In this document: in pieces, positions 27,701-35,914 of the stretch
How the letters are laid out: the number at the start of each line of letters is the position of its first letter
Position numbering within the stretch: position 1 is the first letter of the stretch
Notes under the pieces: model-generated
What the model was told of the DNA's origin: nothing
What the model saw: only the letters and a program-made list of their open reading frames with translations
Databases searched by the model: none
Position numbers and translations under genes: made by a program
Source: a bacterium HR10
GTDB lineage: Bacteria; Acidobacteriota; Blastocatellia; HR10
NCBI GenBank assembly: GCA_002923315.1
Contig: BEHM01000024.1
Coordinates: 1 to 50,550 of the forward strand
Length of the DNA stretch: 50,550 nt
Direction of reading: 5' to 3'

Positions 27701-28233
27701 CCGCGCTGGAACAACTCGCGAGGCGGGCGCCCCCGAGCATCGCGCGGGAAGCCGCGCTCGACCCACACCTTGAAGCCGCGCCGCACCATCGGCTGCCGAC
27801 ACCGCCTCGGCCCATAGATGCGCCGCAGCAGAGCCAAGCCCTTATTGCAGCAGCGCGGATCCCAGCGCGCCGAGGCCGCATGTCCGTAGAGATCGGTCGC
27901 CCGACCGTAGCCGAAGCTGGGCCCAATGCGCACGATGACGCCATTCTTCACGTAGGCCTTGAGCAGGCAATTGTGCGTGTCGTTGGGCGCGCACAGGAAG
28001 TGGAACGTGCTGTCGTAGCGGTAGACATCGCGATACAGCCGCTCCCAATCGCGACTCGGATAGTGCTGGAACGGATCCACGATCTCATCGCTCGGCTGAA
28101 AGAGCGAGAGGCTCGGGCGGCATGCGGCTTCGGTGGCGGCGAGCGCCGCGAGCGTGAGAAACGCGCGGCGCGTGACCTTCGAGCCTTCGCGCTCGGATCG
28201 GCCCACTGTCATGTGTGCACTCCGTTCAGTCAT
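24733..28233 (-). CDS. Tat-exported molybdopterin alpha subunit, type II DMSO reductase family (NxrA/pNarG-like)
   Basis: 1166 residues, start ATG at 28233 after AGGAGGGG. A Tat signal lies at residues 19-38 ([17 protein letters not shown]). The Fe-S ligands are H78, C81 and C89 ([12 protein letters not shown]) with DPRCCNKG at about 126. The segment [17 protein letters not shown] carries the Asp expected to bind molybdenum in type II enzymes, and [34 protein letters not shown] and PFGDPYRRD follow the pattern I associate with nitrite oxidoreductase. The length is nearer NxrA/NarG than ethylbenzene dehydrogenase (about 970). Nitrate reduction, nitrite oxidation or a hydrocarbon or sulfur substrate are possible; sequence alone does not decide. 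Confidence 0.88.
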   Translation of the reverse strand: MTERSAHMTVGRSEREGSKVTRRAFLTLAALAATEAACRPSLSLFQPSDEIVDPFQHYPSRDWERLYRDVYRYDSTFHFLCAPNDTHNCLLKAYVKNGVIVRIGPSFGYGRATDLYGHAASARWDPRCCNKGLALLRRIYGPRRCRQPMVRRGFKVWVERGFPRDARGRPPRELFQRGKDEWVEVSWDEAFDLAARALLNIARTYTGERGARLLRAQGYDEAMIEAMKGAGTQTLKFRGGMPLLGTVRIMALYRLANSLALLDAQLRHVGPDRALGGRGWDSYSWHTDLPPGHPMVTGQQTVEFDLCDAENARMVICWGMNWISTKMPDAHWLTEARLKGTKIVAVTVEYSSTCSKADEVIIIRPGTDAALALGIAHVLIREKLYDEEFIKSFTDLPLLVRMDTLEHLKASDIIPNYRPAPLQNNTKVLRSGESAPPPVRQEAQYISEDMRNEWGDFTVWDVKTGKPVVITRDDVGEHFKKKGIDPALEGEFEVQLADGRRVRVRPVFDLIKQYVLDSFDPDSVSKLTWAPKEAIVNLARDLARFRAGTLVAVGMGPNHFFNNDLKDRAIFLICALTRNVGVHGGNIGSYAGNYRSALFNGNPQFIAEDPFDIELDPAKPARVKSYYKMESAHYFNYGDRPLWIGNKLFTGRTHLPTPTKAMWFANSNSILGNIKWHYDVVVNTLPKVEMIVVQDWWWTASCEYADIVFPVDSWAEFKYPDITASVTNPFLQVFPRTPLRRLHNTRSDIEVCAGVARRLAELTGDHRFAEYWKFVEEGRVEVYLQRILEASTTTRGYRIEELEAKAKEGIPALVLTRTYPKIMGWEHTNESKPWYTKTGRLEYYRPEPEFIEHGEAIPVYREPVDGTLHEPNVIVANRPHPAIRPSPPEAYGLSREDLSVEVRQVRNVVRTVEEVVRSRHPLARRGFTHVYITPKYRHGVHTTPVDTDLMALWFGPFGDPYRRDRRKPWVGEGYVDINPEDAKALGIEDGDYVWIDGDPEDRPYRGWRAGTEAYKLSRCMLRARYYQGIPPRIARSWFHMYAATYGSVEGHEKNPDHLARNPRTGYQAMFRYGSHQSATRAWLRPTLMTDSLVRKDVFGQTIGKGFAPDIHCTVGAPKEAFVKITKAEDGGLEKERLWRPARLGLRPTYESEAMRRFLKGEFVRKR

Positions 28234-28259
28234 ATCCCCCCTCCTCGAGAGGCGACGCC

Positions 28260-30128
28260 TCAAAATCGGTAGCTCAACATGGTGTAGGCGAAGGAGACGC
28301 TAGCCCCGGGCGCGGCACGAATGAGGAAGCGTCCGGGGAAGAGATGCGCATACCCGGCAGCGAGCGAGACCCTGTAGGGGAGCGTGATTCGCACGTCCAC
28401 ATCCACTTCTTGTCCCACATGCGTGGGGAGGACCGTCCCTTCCACGGGATGGAGGCGCGCGATCGGCACTCCCCCGGCCGCGTAGAGAGCATCGCGAGGG
28501 CTCACGAGCCAGAACGAATGATAATCCACCTGCGTCGTGATCCGAGGCCCCAACTTCAGTCCCACGCCCAGTCGAAAGTCGCGCATATTCTGCCAGCCCA
28601 CCACATCGGCGATCCCGTACTTATCGTGATTGGTCGGATAGAGCTGATCGAAGGTCTGACGCCGCCCATCCCGGGGGTCGCGATCTCCCGAGGCCTGGTT
28701 GTACTCCACAAGCACGCGAGGGCTCAGGCCGGTTGGCCGTATCCGATACCCCAGTTGCGCATGCATAGCCCAGGCGCGCACCACATCATTCCCCCATCGC
28801 CCCCACTGTCCCGCTGTCTCCAGGCGATAATCCAGCGAGGCGGACATCGCCCCCGCCCAGCGCGTTCCCACCGCGAAGACATCCGCGTCTCCGCTCTCGC
28901 CGCGCTCTCCCACCACGCGGGGCCGCGTCCGCCACAACGCATATCCCTCCAGAACCCCATTGGGGAGTACATTCTGGAACGATCCGTAGAGACCGTAGAG
29001 ATTCTCTCCCGCTCGATGGGTGTTGAACGCTCCATCCCGAATAGTCACGACCGAAGCCGCAAAGAGATCAACCCGGTACTGAGGTCGGGCGTAGAAGAAT
29101 CGCACGGCATCGAAACTACGCGCCGTATTCCCCCAGTCGAAGGCCCCCAGCAGCCGCTCATCCCCAAAGCGCAGCTCCTGCCGCCCAAGTCGCATGCCCC
29201 ACCCCTGCCGTTTTGGATCGAAGATCTCCACCATCGCCTGCCGCACGTCGAACGTATCCTCCACAAGCGGTGGATCAGGCGCGCCCCGAAAGCCCACGGC
29301 CTGCGCATCCTGCCCCTGCAACAGGACACACAGCCATTGAGTCGGACGCGCTTCCACCCCGATCCGCACTCGCGTCAGCACATACCCGTCCTTCTCTCCC
29401 GCCTGCACTCCGCCACCGAAGAGTTGCCCCCCTCGCCATTCCCACCGAAGGCGCAACTCCCCATGCACGGTGAGCCTTCGCTCCGTTGATCCCGCGCGGC
29501 TCTGTCCTCCCGTTACCCCCCCGCGCTCTTGCGCCCGCGCCTCTCCCCCTGCTCCATTACTCATCCCCCACAGTAGCATGAGCATGATGGCTTTTCCCTT
29601 CGACCACGCCCGCAGGCGCGCCGCCGCCCGCCGACGGTCAGCGCGGGTGAAGATCTTGGGGATCAGTCGAAACAACACGGCTTCTTCCTTCTCGATGTGG
29701 ACCCGCAATAATTCCCGTAATCGTCTGGCGCTTGACAGGACGGCCTCGGCAGCACCAGTATGCTCCGGCTCACGTTGCGACCATGCGAGGACTGCCTGCG
29801 CGAACTCCCGAATCATCCGCCGCAACTCCTCGTGTTCGAGCTCAAGGGCTGCGACCGGCCCGCCGATCTCGTTCAGATCCCGCCCCACAGGCGGGAACAA
29901 CACTTCCTCCTCGAGCCTCATGAGATCGCACACCTCTTGGGTGAAGAACCTGACCAGCTCCTCAAGTACTGCCGCCCCTGGTGTGCACGCCGAATCGCCA
30001 CGAGCTGTCCCACTTTTCGCGCCGCCTTCCATCGCGCGAAGGACGTCCTCCAAGAGGGCCAAGTGCCGATGGATATCGGCGTGACGCCGCGCGATCTCAG
30101 TGATGGCTTCCGAATGCGCCTCAGTCAC
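28260..30128 (-). CDS. Hemerythrin-porin fusion (HHE domain plus alginate-export-type beta-barrel)
   Basis: 622 residues, start GTG at 30128 with GGGAGG five bases upstream. Residues 1-160 are a hemerythrin-like bundle ([48 protein letters not shown]). One expected iron ligand His is Leu69 ([10 protein letters not shown] against [10 protein letters not shown]). Residues 181-200 ([20 protein letters not shown]) look like a signal peptide inside the chain. From about 205 to the end is a beta-barrel of the alginate-export family ([32 protein letters not shown], terminal [10 protein letters not shown] with C-terminal Phe). An internal ATG at 29585 could give the porin alone. First gene of the molybdoenzyme operon; alpha starts 27 bases downstream. 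Confidence 0.82.
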   Translation of the reverse strand: MTEAHSEAITEIARRHADIHRHLALLEDVLRAMEGGAKSGTARGDSACTPGAAVLEELVRFFTQEVCDLMRLEEEVLFPPVGRDLNEIGGPVAALELEHEELRRMIREFAQAVLAWSQREPEHTGAAEAVLSSARRLRELLRVHIEKEEAVLFRLIPKIFTRADRRRAAARLRAWSKGKAIMLMLLWGMSNGAGGEARAQERGGVTGGQSRAGSTERRLTVHGELRLRWEWRGGQLFGGGVQAGEKDGYVLTRVRIGVEARPTQWLCVLLQGQDAQAVGFRGAPDPPLVEDTFDVRQAMVEIFDPKRQGWGMRLGRQELRFGDERLLGAFDWGNTARSFDAVRFFYARPQYRVDLFAASVVTIRDGAFNTHRAGENLYGLYGSFQNVLPNGVLEGYALWRTRPRVVGERGESGDADVFAVGTRWAGAMSASLDYRLETAGQWGRWGNDVVRAWAMHAQLGYRIRPTGLSPRVLVEYNQASGDRDPRDGRRQTFDQLYPTNHDKYGIADVVGWQNMRDFRLGVGLKLGPRITTQVDYHSFWLVSPRDALYAAGGVPIARLHPVEGTVLPTHVGQEVDVDVRITLPYRVSLAAGYAHLFPGRFLIRAAPGASVSFAYTMLSYRF

Positions 30129-30156
30129 GTTCACCTCCCGACGCATAATGGGATCA

Positions 30157-30172
30157 AGCAAGCATCATACCA
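30157..30172 (-). promoter_or_regulatory. Sigma-54 promoter of the molybdoenzyme operon
   Basis: On the minus strand TGGTATG-ATGC-TTGCT, with GG and GC exactly 10 bases apart. It deviates from the consensus TGGCACG-N4-TTGCW at the two C positions of the -24 box only. Transcription would start near 30147, leaving a leader of about 19 bases that contains GGGAGG and then the GTG at 30128. The fit of promoter, leader and start supports the call. Confidence 0.65.
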
Positions 30173-30213
30173 GAACGCGGAAATCCCCACCCCTTGAAGA
30201 AACGATGGCGATT

Positions 30214-30284
30214 CAACGTGTTGCCCGAGGGAGGGGGGGACATCCATGGTTGCACCCGGATGCTCCCGCGTTGTATTTTGCAAC
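30214..30284. promoter_or_regulatory. CAAC/GTTG dyads upstream of the molybdoenzyme promoter
   Basis: CAACGTGTTG at 30214-30223 and GTTGTATTTTGCAAC at 30270-30284 are imperfect dyads sharing CAAC/GTTG arms. They lie about 40-110 bases upstream of the sigma-54 element, where an activator could bind. They do not match the TGGCAC dyad at 17820. The rest of the divergent region 30129-30445 shows no gene. Confidence 0.3.
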
Positions 30285-30445
30285 ATCCCGCGACTGGAGA
30301 AGGTACCTATCGCGACATCCGGCTTCCCCAAAGTCGCGCCTGTCCAAGGAGTGGCCCTGTGATGCTCTTGCCTTCCCAGGATCGCTTGGGTATTTTCATC
30401 GCGTGCAGATCACGGGTGAGCAGAGTGCGAGGGCATAAGGAGCAT

Positions 30446-31021
30446 ATGGACGCGACCAGGCTCGAGGCCGAGGTGAAGATCCCCGTGGAGAGAAATCCCC
30501 TTGATGGCCATGTGGAACCGGAAGTGCGCCTGGTGAAGCCGCGCCATTTTGAGGAGAACTGGGTGCTCGATTTCGAGGACGAGCGCCTTCGGCGTTCTGC
30601 GAGCTTGTTGCGCATCCGCCGTGTGGGGGAGCGCGGGACGATCACTTTCAAGGGGCCGCCGCAGGCCCATCCATCGCTCAAGGTGCGGGAAGAAGTGGAG
30701 ACAGAAGTCGCTCATCCGCTGCGCGCGCTCGCGATCTTCGAACGACTGGGCCTGCGGCCGATCTACCGCTACCAGAAGTATCGCACCGAATATCGCGTGC
30801 AGCTCCCTTCGGGAGCCGCGCTCTCGGTCACGTTCGACGAAACGCCGATGGGGAATTTCCTGGAGCTGGAGGGAGACGAGAGGAGCATTGGGGAATTCCT
30901 CCACCGATTTCACCTGGAGGAGAAGCCGCTCCTTCGCGCGAGCTATCCAACACTCTACGCCGAATTTTGTCGAGCTCAGGGTAGACCCTTCGGGGATATG
31001 CTCTTTCCGGAGACCGAGTAG
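30446..31021 (+). CDS. CYTH-domain protein (class IV adenylate cyclase/thiamine triphosphatase-like)
   Basis: 191 residues, start ATG at 30446 after TAAGGAG. The signature ExExK is at residues 7-11 (EAEVK). The basic and acidic pairs of the tunnel fold follow: LRIRRVG, ITFKGPP, REEVETEV, YRYQKYRTEYRV, VTFDETPMGNFLELEG. CyaB, thiamine triphosphatase and tripolyphosphatase enzymes share this fold and all act on phosphorylated ligands with Mg. VTFDETPMGNFLELEG is common in the CyaB-like branch. It is 12 bases from the nucleotidyltransferase gene and is likely co-transcribed. Confidence 0.88.
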   Translation: MDATRLEAEVKIPVERNPLDGHVEPEVRLVKPRHFEENWVLDFEDERLRRSASLLRIRRVGERGTITFKGPPQAHPSLKVREEVETEVAHPLRALAIFERLGLRPIYRYQKYRTEYRVQLPSGAALSVTFDETPMGNFLELEGDERSIGEFLHRFHLEEKPLLRASYPTLYAEFCRAQGRPFGDMLFPETE

Positions 31022-31033
31022 AGGGGACGTCCG

Positions 31034-31999
31034 ATGCGCGCGATGATCCTGGCTGCCGGGCTGGGCACGCGACTCTGGCCGTTGACGGCCGATCGGGCCA
31101 AGGCCGCTGTTCCCTTCCTCAACAAACCGATCATCGCCCACCTCCTCGAATATTTGCGGCGGTACGGCATCACCGACGTGATCATCAATCTCCACCATCA
31201 GGGCGATTCCATTCGCCGCATCGTGGGCGATGGCTCCAGATGGGGCGTGCGCGTCTTCTATTCCGAGGAGCCGGAGATCCTGGGAACCGGAGGCGCTCTG
31301 GATAAGGTGCGCCACTTGCTCCAGGACGAAACCTTTCTGGTCATCAACGGCAAGATCATCACCGACATTGACCTGCACGCCGTGTGCGAAGCACACCGGC
31401 AACGGGCAGCCCTGGCCACGCTCGTGCTCATGAGGAACACTCGGCGTGAGCGCTTCAGCGTCGTCGAAGTGGACGGCGATGGTTGCATCGTGCGGTTCGG
31501 CGGCATGCCTCCCCCCTTGACCGAAGAGGCGCCGACCGATCACGCTCCGTTGCTCTTCACGGGCATTCAAGTCGTCGAGCCCGAGATCTTCGAGTTCATC
31601 CCGCGGGGCACATTCTCCCACACGACCGTGGACGTCTATCCACGAGCCATAGCGTGCGGACGCCGGATCGCCGCCTATATCGCGGAGGGACAATGGTACG
31701 AACTGAGCACGCTCGAACGCTACTTGAACGCGAGCCTCGCCTTCCTCCGTCGCGAAGGGCGATCCTTCATCGCGGGTGCTGGGACGATCATCGAAGAGGG
31801 AGCGAAGGTCACCGAGAGCGTCCTCTGGGCTCGCGTCCGCATCCCGAGAGGCGCGCGCGTGCATCACTGCATCATCGGTGACGATGTCACGCTGCCCCAC
31901 GGAAGCGATCTCACGCGCGTCGCGGTCGTCCGCGCTGCTATCTGTCCGTCTCCTCACATGGGGACCGTCGTGGGAGAGAACCTCATCGTCCCGTTTTGA
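31034..31999 (+). CDS. NDP-sugar pyrophosphorylase (mannose-1-phosphate guanylyltransferase-like)
   Basis: 321 residues. AMILAAGLGTRLWPLT is the nucleotide-binding signature of the sugar-1-phosphate nucleotidyltransferase family, followed by KAAVPFLNKPII, a metal-binding-type INGKIITDID, and LFTGIQVVEPEIFEFI. Residues from about 250 onward (AGAGTIIEEGAKVTESVLWA, CIIGDDVTLPHGS) form a left-handed hexapeptide helix, as in GDP-mannose or glucose-1-phosphate enzymes. It would supply an activated sugar for cell-surface glycans. The sugar cannot be fixed from sequence. The metal aspartate of the usual VLNGD is replaced by G-K (INGKI), which deserves note. Confidence 0.85.
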   Translation: MRAMILAAGLGTRLWPLTADRAKAAVPFLNKPIIAHLLEYLRRYGITDVIINLHHQGDSIRRIVGDGSRWGVRVFYSEEPEILGTGGALDKVRHLLQDETFLVINGKIITDIDLHAVCEAHRQRAALATLVLMRNTRRERFSVVEVDGDGCIVRFGGMPPPLTEEAPTDHAPLLFTGIQVVEPEIFEFIPRGTFSHTTVDVYPRAIACGRRIAAYIAEGQWYELSTLERYLNASLAFLRREGRSFIAGAGTIIEEGAKVTESVLWARVRIPRGARVHHCIIGDDVTLPHGSDLTRVAVVRAAICPSPHMGTVVGENLIVPF

Positions 32000-32026
32000 G
32001 GAGACCTCCCCCAACTCCCTGAAGAG

Positions 32027-32115
32027 GGAAAACTTCCATCTCTTCGCGCAAAATTTCAAGGATTCGTTCCCGGAGCTTCCGAAATCCTGGAAGGAATTTC
32101 CGCGTTTCTGGAAAC
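32027..32115. promoter_or_regulatory. Cluster of GGAA/TTCC dyads upstream of the TonB-receptor promoter
   Basis: Several inverted GGAA/TTCC or GAAA/TTTC units occur here: GGAAAACTTCC (32028-32038), CTTCCGAAATCCTGGAAG around 32076-32093, and GTTTCTGGAAAC (32104-32115). They lie 70-160 bases upstream of the sigma-54 element at 32187, a usual place for activator sites. Confidence 0.35.
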
Positions 32116-32186
32116 CTGCCCTTCGAGCGTCCGCGCTCCCTCTCGCCAACTCCTTGAGAAACGCGGGGAAGGGAAACAAGGGATCT

Positions 32187-32202
32187 GGGCACGCTCTTTG
32201 CT
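32187..32202 (+). promoter_or_regulatory. Sigma-54 promoter of the TonB-dependent receptor
   Basis: GGGCACG-CTCT-TTGCT matches TGGCACG-N4-TTGCW at every fixed position except the first, with GG and GC 10 bases apart. Transcription would start near 32214, about 52 bases before the ATG at 32266. Confidence 0.75.
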
Positions 32203-32265
32203 TGAAAAAGTAGCGGCGGCCTTCAGCGATAGCCGCCGAGATTCAGGGAAGGAGGTGGGAGTGCG

Positions 32266-35200
32266 ATGAAGCGCGTCGTGTCATGGGTGATCATGGCGAG
32301 CTTGACGTGGGCCTTGGGGATGAGCGCCGCGAAGGCGCAAACGATCCTGGGATCCATCTCAGGAGTTGTGACCGATCCTCGTGGGGACCCGATTCAGGGG
32401 GCGACGGTCACGATCAAGAACGAAGAGACGGGGCTCACGCGTGTCCTCACGACGAACGAGACGGGATTCTATCGCGCGGACTCGCTTCCGATTGGGGAGA
32501 ACTACACGATCACGGTGGAGCATCCAGGGTTCAAGAAGGAGATCCGCACGAAGATCGCGGTGCGCGCCGTCGCGATCACGCGTGTGGATGTCCAACTGCA
32601 AGTGGGAGAGATCGCGGAAGTCGTCGAAGTGACAGCGGCAGGGGCGGAACTCCTCGAACGCACCGAGGCGCGCGTGGCGAAGTCCATCCAGAGCCGACAG
32701 GTCTTCGAGCTGCCCGGGCGGAATACGCTGACGGGCCTGGCGCTGTTGGTCCCGGGGACTGTCCCCAATGTTCCGGGGATGCCCGGCTCTGGCTTCGCCA
32801 CAAGCGGTGGGCGCTCGCGCTCGAACAACTTCAATTTGGATGGCTCCAACAACAACGACGACTCGCTCTCGATCCCCCGCCAGACCGTTCCTCCCGAGGC
32901 GGTCGCCGAGTTTCAGATCGTGACGAACAACTTCAACGCGGAGCAGGGGCGCAATTCCGGAGCTGTCGTCAACGTCATCACGAAGTCAGGGACCAATGAG
33001 TATCACGGGACGCTGCACTGGACGTGGGCGGGCAACGGGCTGGATGCGCTGACGCTCCAGCAAGAGCGCGTCTATCGCGGAGCCTTGCAACAAGGTCTCC
33101 CGAAACACCAAGCCCTGCGCTCGGCGAAGAATCCCACGGTTCGGAACCTTGGGGGATTCACCCTCGGCGGGCCGATCCGAAAGGAGCAAACCTTCTTCTT
33201 CGGTTCGTATGATTTCGACCTCCTGCGCAGCACCATTGGATCGGCGGCGCGCAACGCGATCACGCGCGAAGGGCTGGACCTGATTCGGGCGAACGCGGCC
33301 GCTCAGGGGTTCACGCCGGAAGCCATTGATTTCCTCGCGAACACCTTCCCCGTGGCCAACGATTTCTCCACGCGATTCAACGTCAACGTGGCAGCTCCCG
33401 GGCAACCTCCACTGTTGATCCCCTTCGCCCGCTTCAACCGCGGGTTGGTCGAGACGCTCAAGTACGAGACGAACTTCCATCGGTTCCTCGCGCGATTGGA
33501 TCACCGCTTCGGCGAGAAGGATCAGCTCTTCGGTCGCTATCTCTTCGACGACAGCGATGATCCGGGGACGCCCGCCTCACTGCGCGGACAAGAGATCGGC
33601 ACGGCCGTGCGGAATCAGAGCCTGACGCTCGTCCACACGCACGTCTTCTCGCCGCGCGCCGTGAATGAATTCCGCTTCGCCTACAACCGTCGGGCCATCA
33701 CCTTCCCCTTGGGGGAGACCGTCCGCCGCTTCGGGGCGTTCTCCATCGGCGGCGTGGGCGGGGCGTTCACCCTCGGGAACATCAACTTCCCGCAGTTCCG
33801 CACCGATAACATCTATCAATACGCGAACAAATACACGCTCACATTCGGACGCCACTCGCTGCGCGCGGGCGTGGACATCCGTCGCGTGCAGTTGAACTCC
33901 TTCTTCGCGCCGATCGTGGACGGGCAAGTGACCTATCCGAACCTGCGCGCTTTCCTGCGCGACGAGAACGCGACGTTCAACCAGTATGCGGGCGAAGCGT
34001 ATGTCCCCAGCCGATTGACCGAGCTGGGCGCTTTCCTGCAGGACGATCTGCGTCTCACGCCCAACCTGACGCTCAACCTCGGGATCCGCTACGAGTACAC
34101 AGGAACGCCCTTCCAGTACTTCTCCAACGCGAAGCCGGACATCAACAACTGGGGGCCGCGCTTCGGCTTCGCCTGGAACCCGAAGACCGAGCGGACCGGA
34201 TTCTGGGGATGGCTCACCGGCGGCGATCGGCTCGTGCTCCGAGGCGGATACTCGCTCACCTACGACCAAATCTTCCAGAACGTCCTGCTCAACACCTCGC
34301 GGAATTACCCGCGCGGCGTTCAGGTGGCTCTCGGGCCGATCTCCGGTCGGCGCCTCTTCCTCCGCAGCAATTGGCCATCGCCGCCGACACCCCAAGACTT
34401 CGTGCGCTTGGGCGGGAACCCGGACCTGCTGCCGTATCGCTACTTCTCCCTCAACAAGCGCGTCAGCCAGCCCTATACGAACCAGTACAGCCTGACCATC
34501 CAGCGGCAGTTCCTGAACGACTACGTGCTCAGCATCGGATACGTGGGCACGCGAGCGCTCAAGCTGATCCGCGAGTACGAGACGAACATCGGGTTCTTCA
34601 AAGCGGCCGTGGACCGGAATCCGTCAGTATATCAGAGCGTTCTGCCCTTCTTGCAGTTGACGACGCGCGGGGGACAGCCCGTATACCTGCGCGATCCGGC
34701 GCGCGGCTCGATCCTGGTCGGCGATGGGCATGCGCAATCCTGGTACAACTCGCTGCAGGTCTCCGTGGATAAGCGCCTGAGCCGCGGCCTGCAATTCGGC
34801 GCTGCGTACACCTATTCCAGCTACATCAGCACGAGTGACGACATCCTCGGAGCCTGGCTCGCGCAAACGCTCCCGGCCAATCCCATCAACGCGCGGTTGG
34901 ATCGCGGCCGCTCCATTTACGATCGTCCACACCGGCTCGTGATCAACTACGTGTGGGACATCCCCGGATATCGGGGCGAGAGCGGGTTCCTGCGGCAGAC
35001 GCTCTCCGGATGGCGACTGTCCGGGATCACCACGTTCCAATCGGGGACGCCCTATTCGGTCTTCAACAACAACAATGCGCTCGGTATCCTGCCCGGCCAG
35101 ATCACGACCATCGCCTTCTCGCAGCGCGTCTCGATCAATCCGAACGGCGATCCACTGCTCGTCACGGGCGTCGGGCCGGATGGCCGTCCGATCAACCCCA

Positions 35201-35529
35201 ACGCCTACTGGATCGTCCCCGCGACGAACTCGGGGATCGTGGGGAATTCCGGGCGGAACCGCTTCCGGACCGAGGGCGTGAATAACTTCGATATGGCGTT
35301 GGTGAAGGAGATTCGGATCACCGAGAGCCATCACCTTCAAATCCGGTGGGAGGTCTTCAACGTCTTCAACCATCGCCAGTTCATCTATCCGCCGCCGAAC
35401 TTCCTCTCGGAGACCACGTTGCTTGGGCCGACGCAGCCGGACCTGAACCTCGGGTGGTCGCACTTGGGATTGACCGGAGCGACGCCCGGCGGCCGCAGCA
35501 TGATCTTCACCGTGCGGTATAACTTCTGA
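32266..35529 (+). CDS. TonB-dependent receptor, Oar-like, with carboxypeptidase-regulatory domain
   Basis: 1087 residues. Signal peptide to about residue 24 (MSAAKAQ). Residues 27-115 are a carboxypeptidase regulatory-like fold (ISGVVTDPRGDPIQGATVTI, GFYRADSLPIGENYTITVEH). The plug follows with VTAAGAELLERTEARV, RNTLTGLALLVPG, GRSRSNNFNLDG and NAEQGRNSGAVVNVITKSGT. The rest is a 22-strand-type barrel with YEYTGTPFQ, RLVINYVWDIPGY, FNVFNHRQF and a terminal aromatic strand (IFTVRYNF). This architecture is expanded in Acidobacteriota and is thought to import glycans, peptides or other large compounds. The start follows AAGGAGGTG. It is a single-gene unit ending in a strong hairpin at 35539. Confidence 0.93.
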   Translation: MKRVVSWVIMASLTWALGMSAAKAQTILGSISGVVTDPRGDPIQGATVTIKNEETGLTRVLTTNETGFYRADSLPIGENYTITVEHPGFKKEIRTKIAVRAVAITRVDVQLQVGEIAEVVEVTAAGAELLERTEARVAKSIQSRQVFELPGRNTLTGLALLVPGTVPNVPGMPGSGFATSGGRSRSNNFNLDGSNNNDDSLSIPRQTVPPEAVAEFQIVTNNFNAEQGRNSGAVVNVITKSGTNEYHGTLHWTWAGNGLDALTLQQERVYRGALQQGLPKHQALRSAKNPTVRNLGGFTLGGPIRKEQTFFFGSYDFDLLRSTIGSAARNAITREGLDLIRANAAAQGFTPEAIDFLANTFPVANDFSTRFNVNVAAPGQPPLLIPFARFNRGLVETLKYETNFHRFLARLDHRFGEKDQLFGRYLFDDSDDPGTPASLRGQEIGTAVRNQSLTLVHTHVFSPRAVNEFRFAYNRRAITFPLGETVRRFGAFSIGGVGGAFTLGNINFPQFRTDNIYQYANKYTLTFGRHSLRAGVDIRRVQLNSFFAPIVDGQVTYPNLRAFLRDENATFNQYAGEAYVPSRLTELGAFLQDDLRLTPNLTLNLGIRYEYTGTPFQYFSNAKPDINNWGPRFGFAWNPKTERTGFWGWLTGGDRLVLRGGYSLTYDQIFQNVLLNTSRNYPRGVQVALGPISGRRLFLRSNWPSPPTPQDFVRLGGNPDLLPYRYFSLNKRVSQPYTNQYSLTIQRQFLNDYVLSIGYVGTRALKLIREYETNIGFFKAAVDRNPSVYQSVLPFLQLTTRGGQPVYLRDPARGSILVGDGHAQSWYNSLQVSVDKRLSRGLQFGAAYTYSSYISTSDDILGAWLAQTLPANPINARLDRGRSIYDRPHRLVINYVWDIPGYRGESGFLRQTLSGWRLSGITTFQSGTPYSVFNNNNALGILPGQITTIAFSQRVSINPNGDPLLVTGVGPDGRPINPNAYWIVPATNSGIVGNSGRNRFRTEGVNNFDMALVKEIRITESHHLQIRWEVFNVFNHRQFIYPPPNFLSETTLLGPTQPDLNLGWSHLGLTGATPGGRSMIFTVRYNF

Positions 35530-35538
35530 ACAACGCTG

Positions 35539-35563
35539 GGGCCCGGCCGCATGTGCCGGGCCC
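35539..35563 (+). terminator. Hairpin after the TonB receptor gene
   Basis: GGGCCCGGC and GCCGGGCCC form a perfect 9-bp GC stem around a 7-base loop, 10 bases after the stop codon. No T run follows, so a Rho-assisted or weak intrinsic terminator is likely. Bases 35564-35694 show nothing else I can support. Confidence 0.6.
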
Positions 35564-35694
35564 TCGCGCACGATCCGAGATCCCCTGGGGGAAGCATCTT
35601 CTCGATCCCGGACGGTGAAGCGCCACGCGACCGTCCCCCCCCGCGTCCTACCGAACGACGGCCTTTATCACTTCAAGGCTCACCCCCCTCAGGC

Positions 35695-35883
35695 TCAATC
35701 ACGTTTCGCGCGAAAAGGAGTGTCCCATCTCGCCCTACTGCCCTCAGGATCCCGGGATCGGTGTCTGCCGAAATCAAGCCGCATTCGCCCGACCTCCATG
35801 AGAGCCTTTTGAGCAGTGGCTTTGCCGATCGCGGAGAAAAGCAGAAGGAAGACCGAAAGCTTCATGAAGCGCCGAATCCCCAT
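35695..35883 (-). CDS. Small putative secreted peptide, or remnant, after the CoxM-like gene
   Basis: 62 residues, ATG at 35883 with GAGG five bases upstream, 31 bases after the stop of the FAD-subunit gene. The N-terminus is a clear signal-peptide-like run (MKLSVFLLLFSAIGKATAQ), followed by a short, strongly basic tail (RHRSRDPEGSRARW). No cysteines. It could be a small secreted peptide of the operon or the decayed start of a longer secreted protein. I cannot assign a function. Confidence 0.35.
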   Translation of the reverse strand: MGIRRFMKLSVFLLLFSAIGKATAQKALMEVGRMRLDFGRHRSRDPEGSRARWDTPFRAKRD

Positions 35884-35914
35884 CTTCGCCTCAGGCTGCG
35901 GACAGCGGGCTTAT

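Noticed and set aside
24733..28233. Calling the alpha subunit ethylbenzene dehydrogenase because aromatic genes are close
   Set aside because: Length and the [14 protein letters not shown] and beta-subunit segments look nearer to nitrite oxidoreductase/periplasmic nitrate reductase; the substrate is left open.
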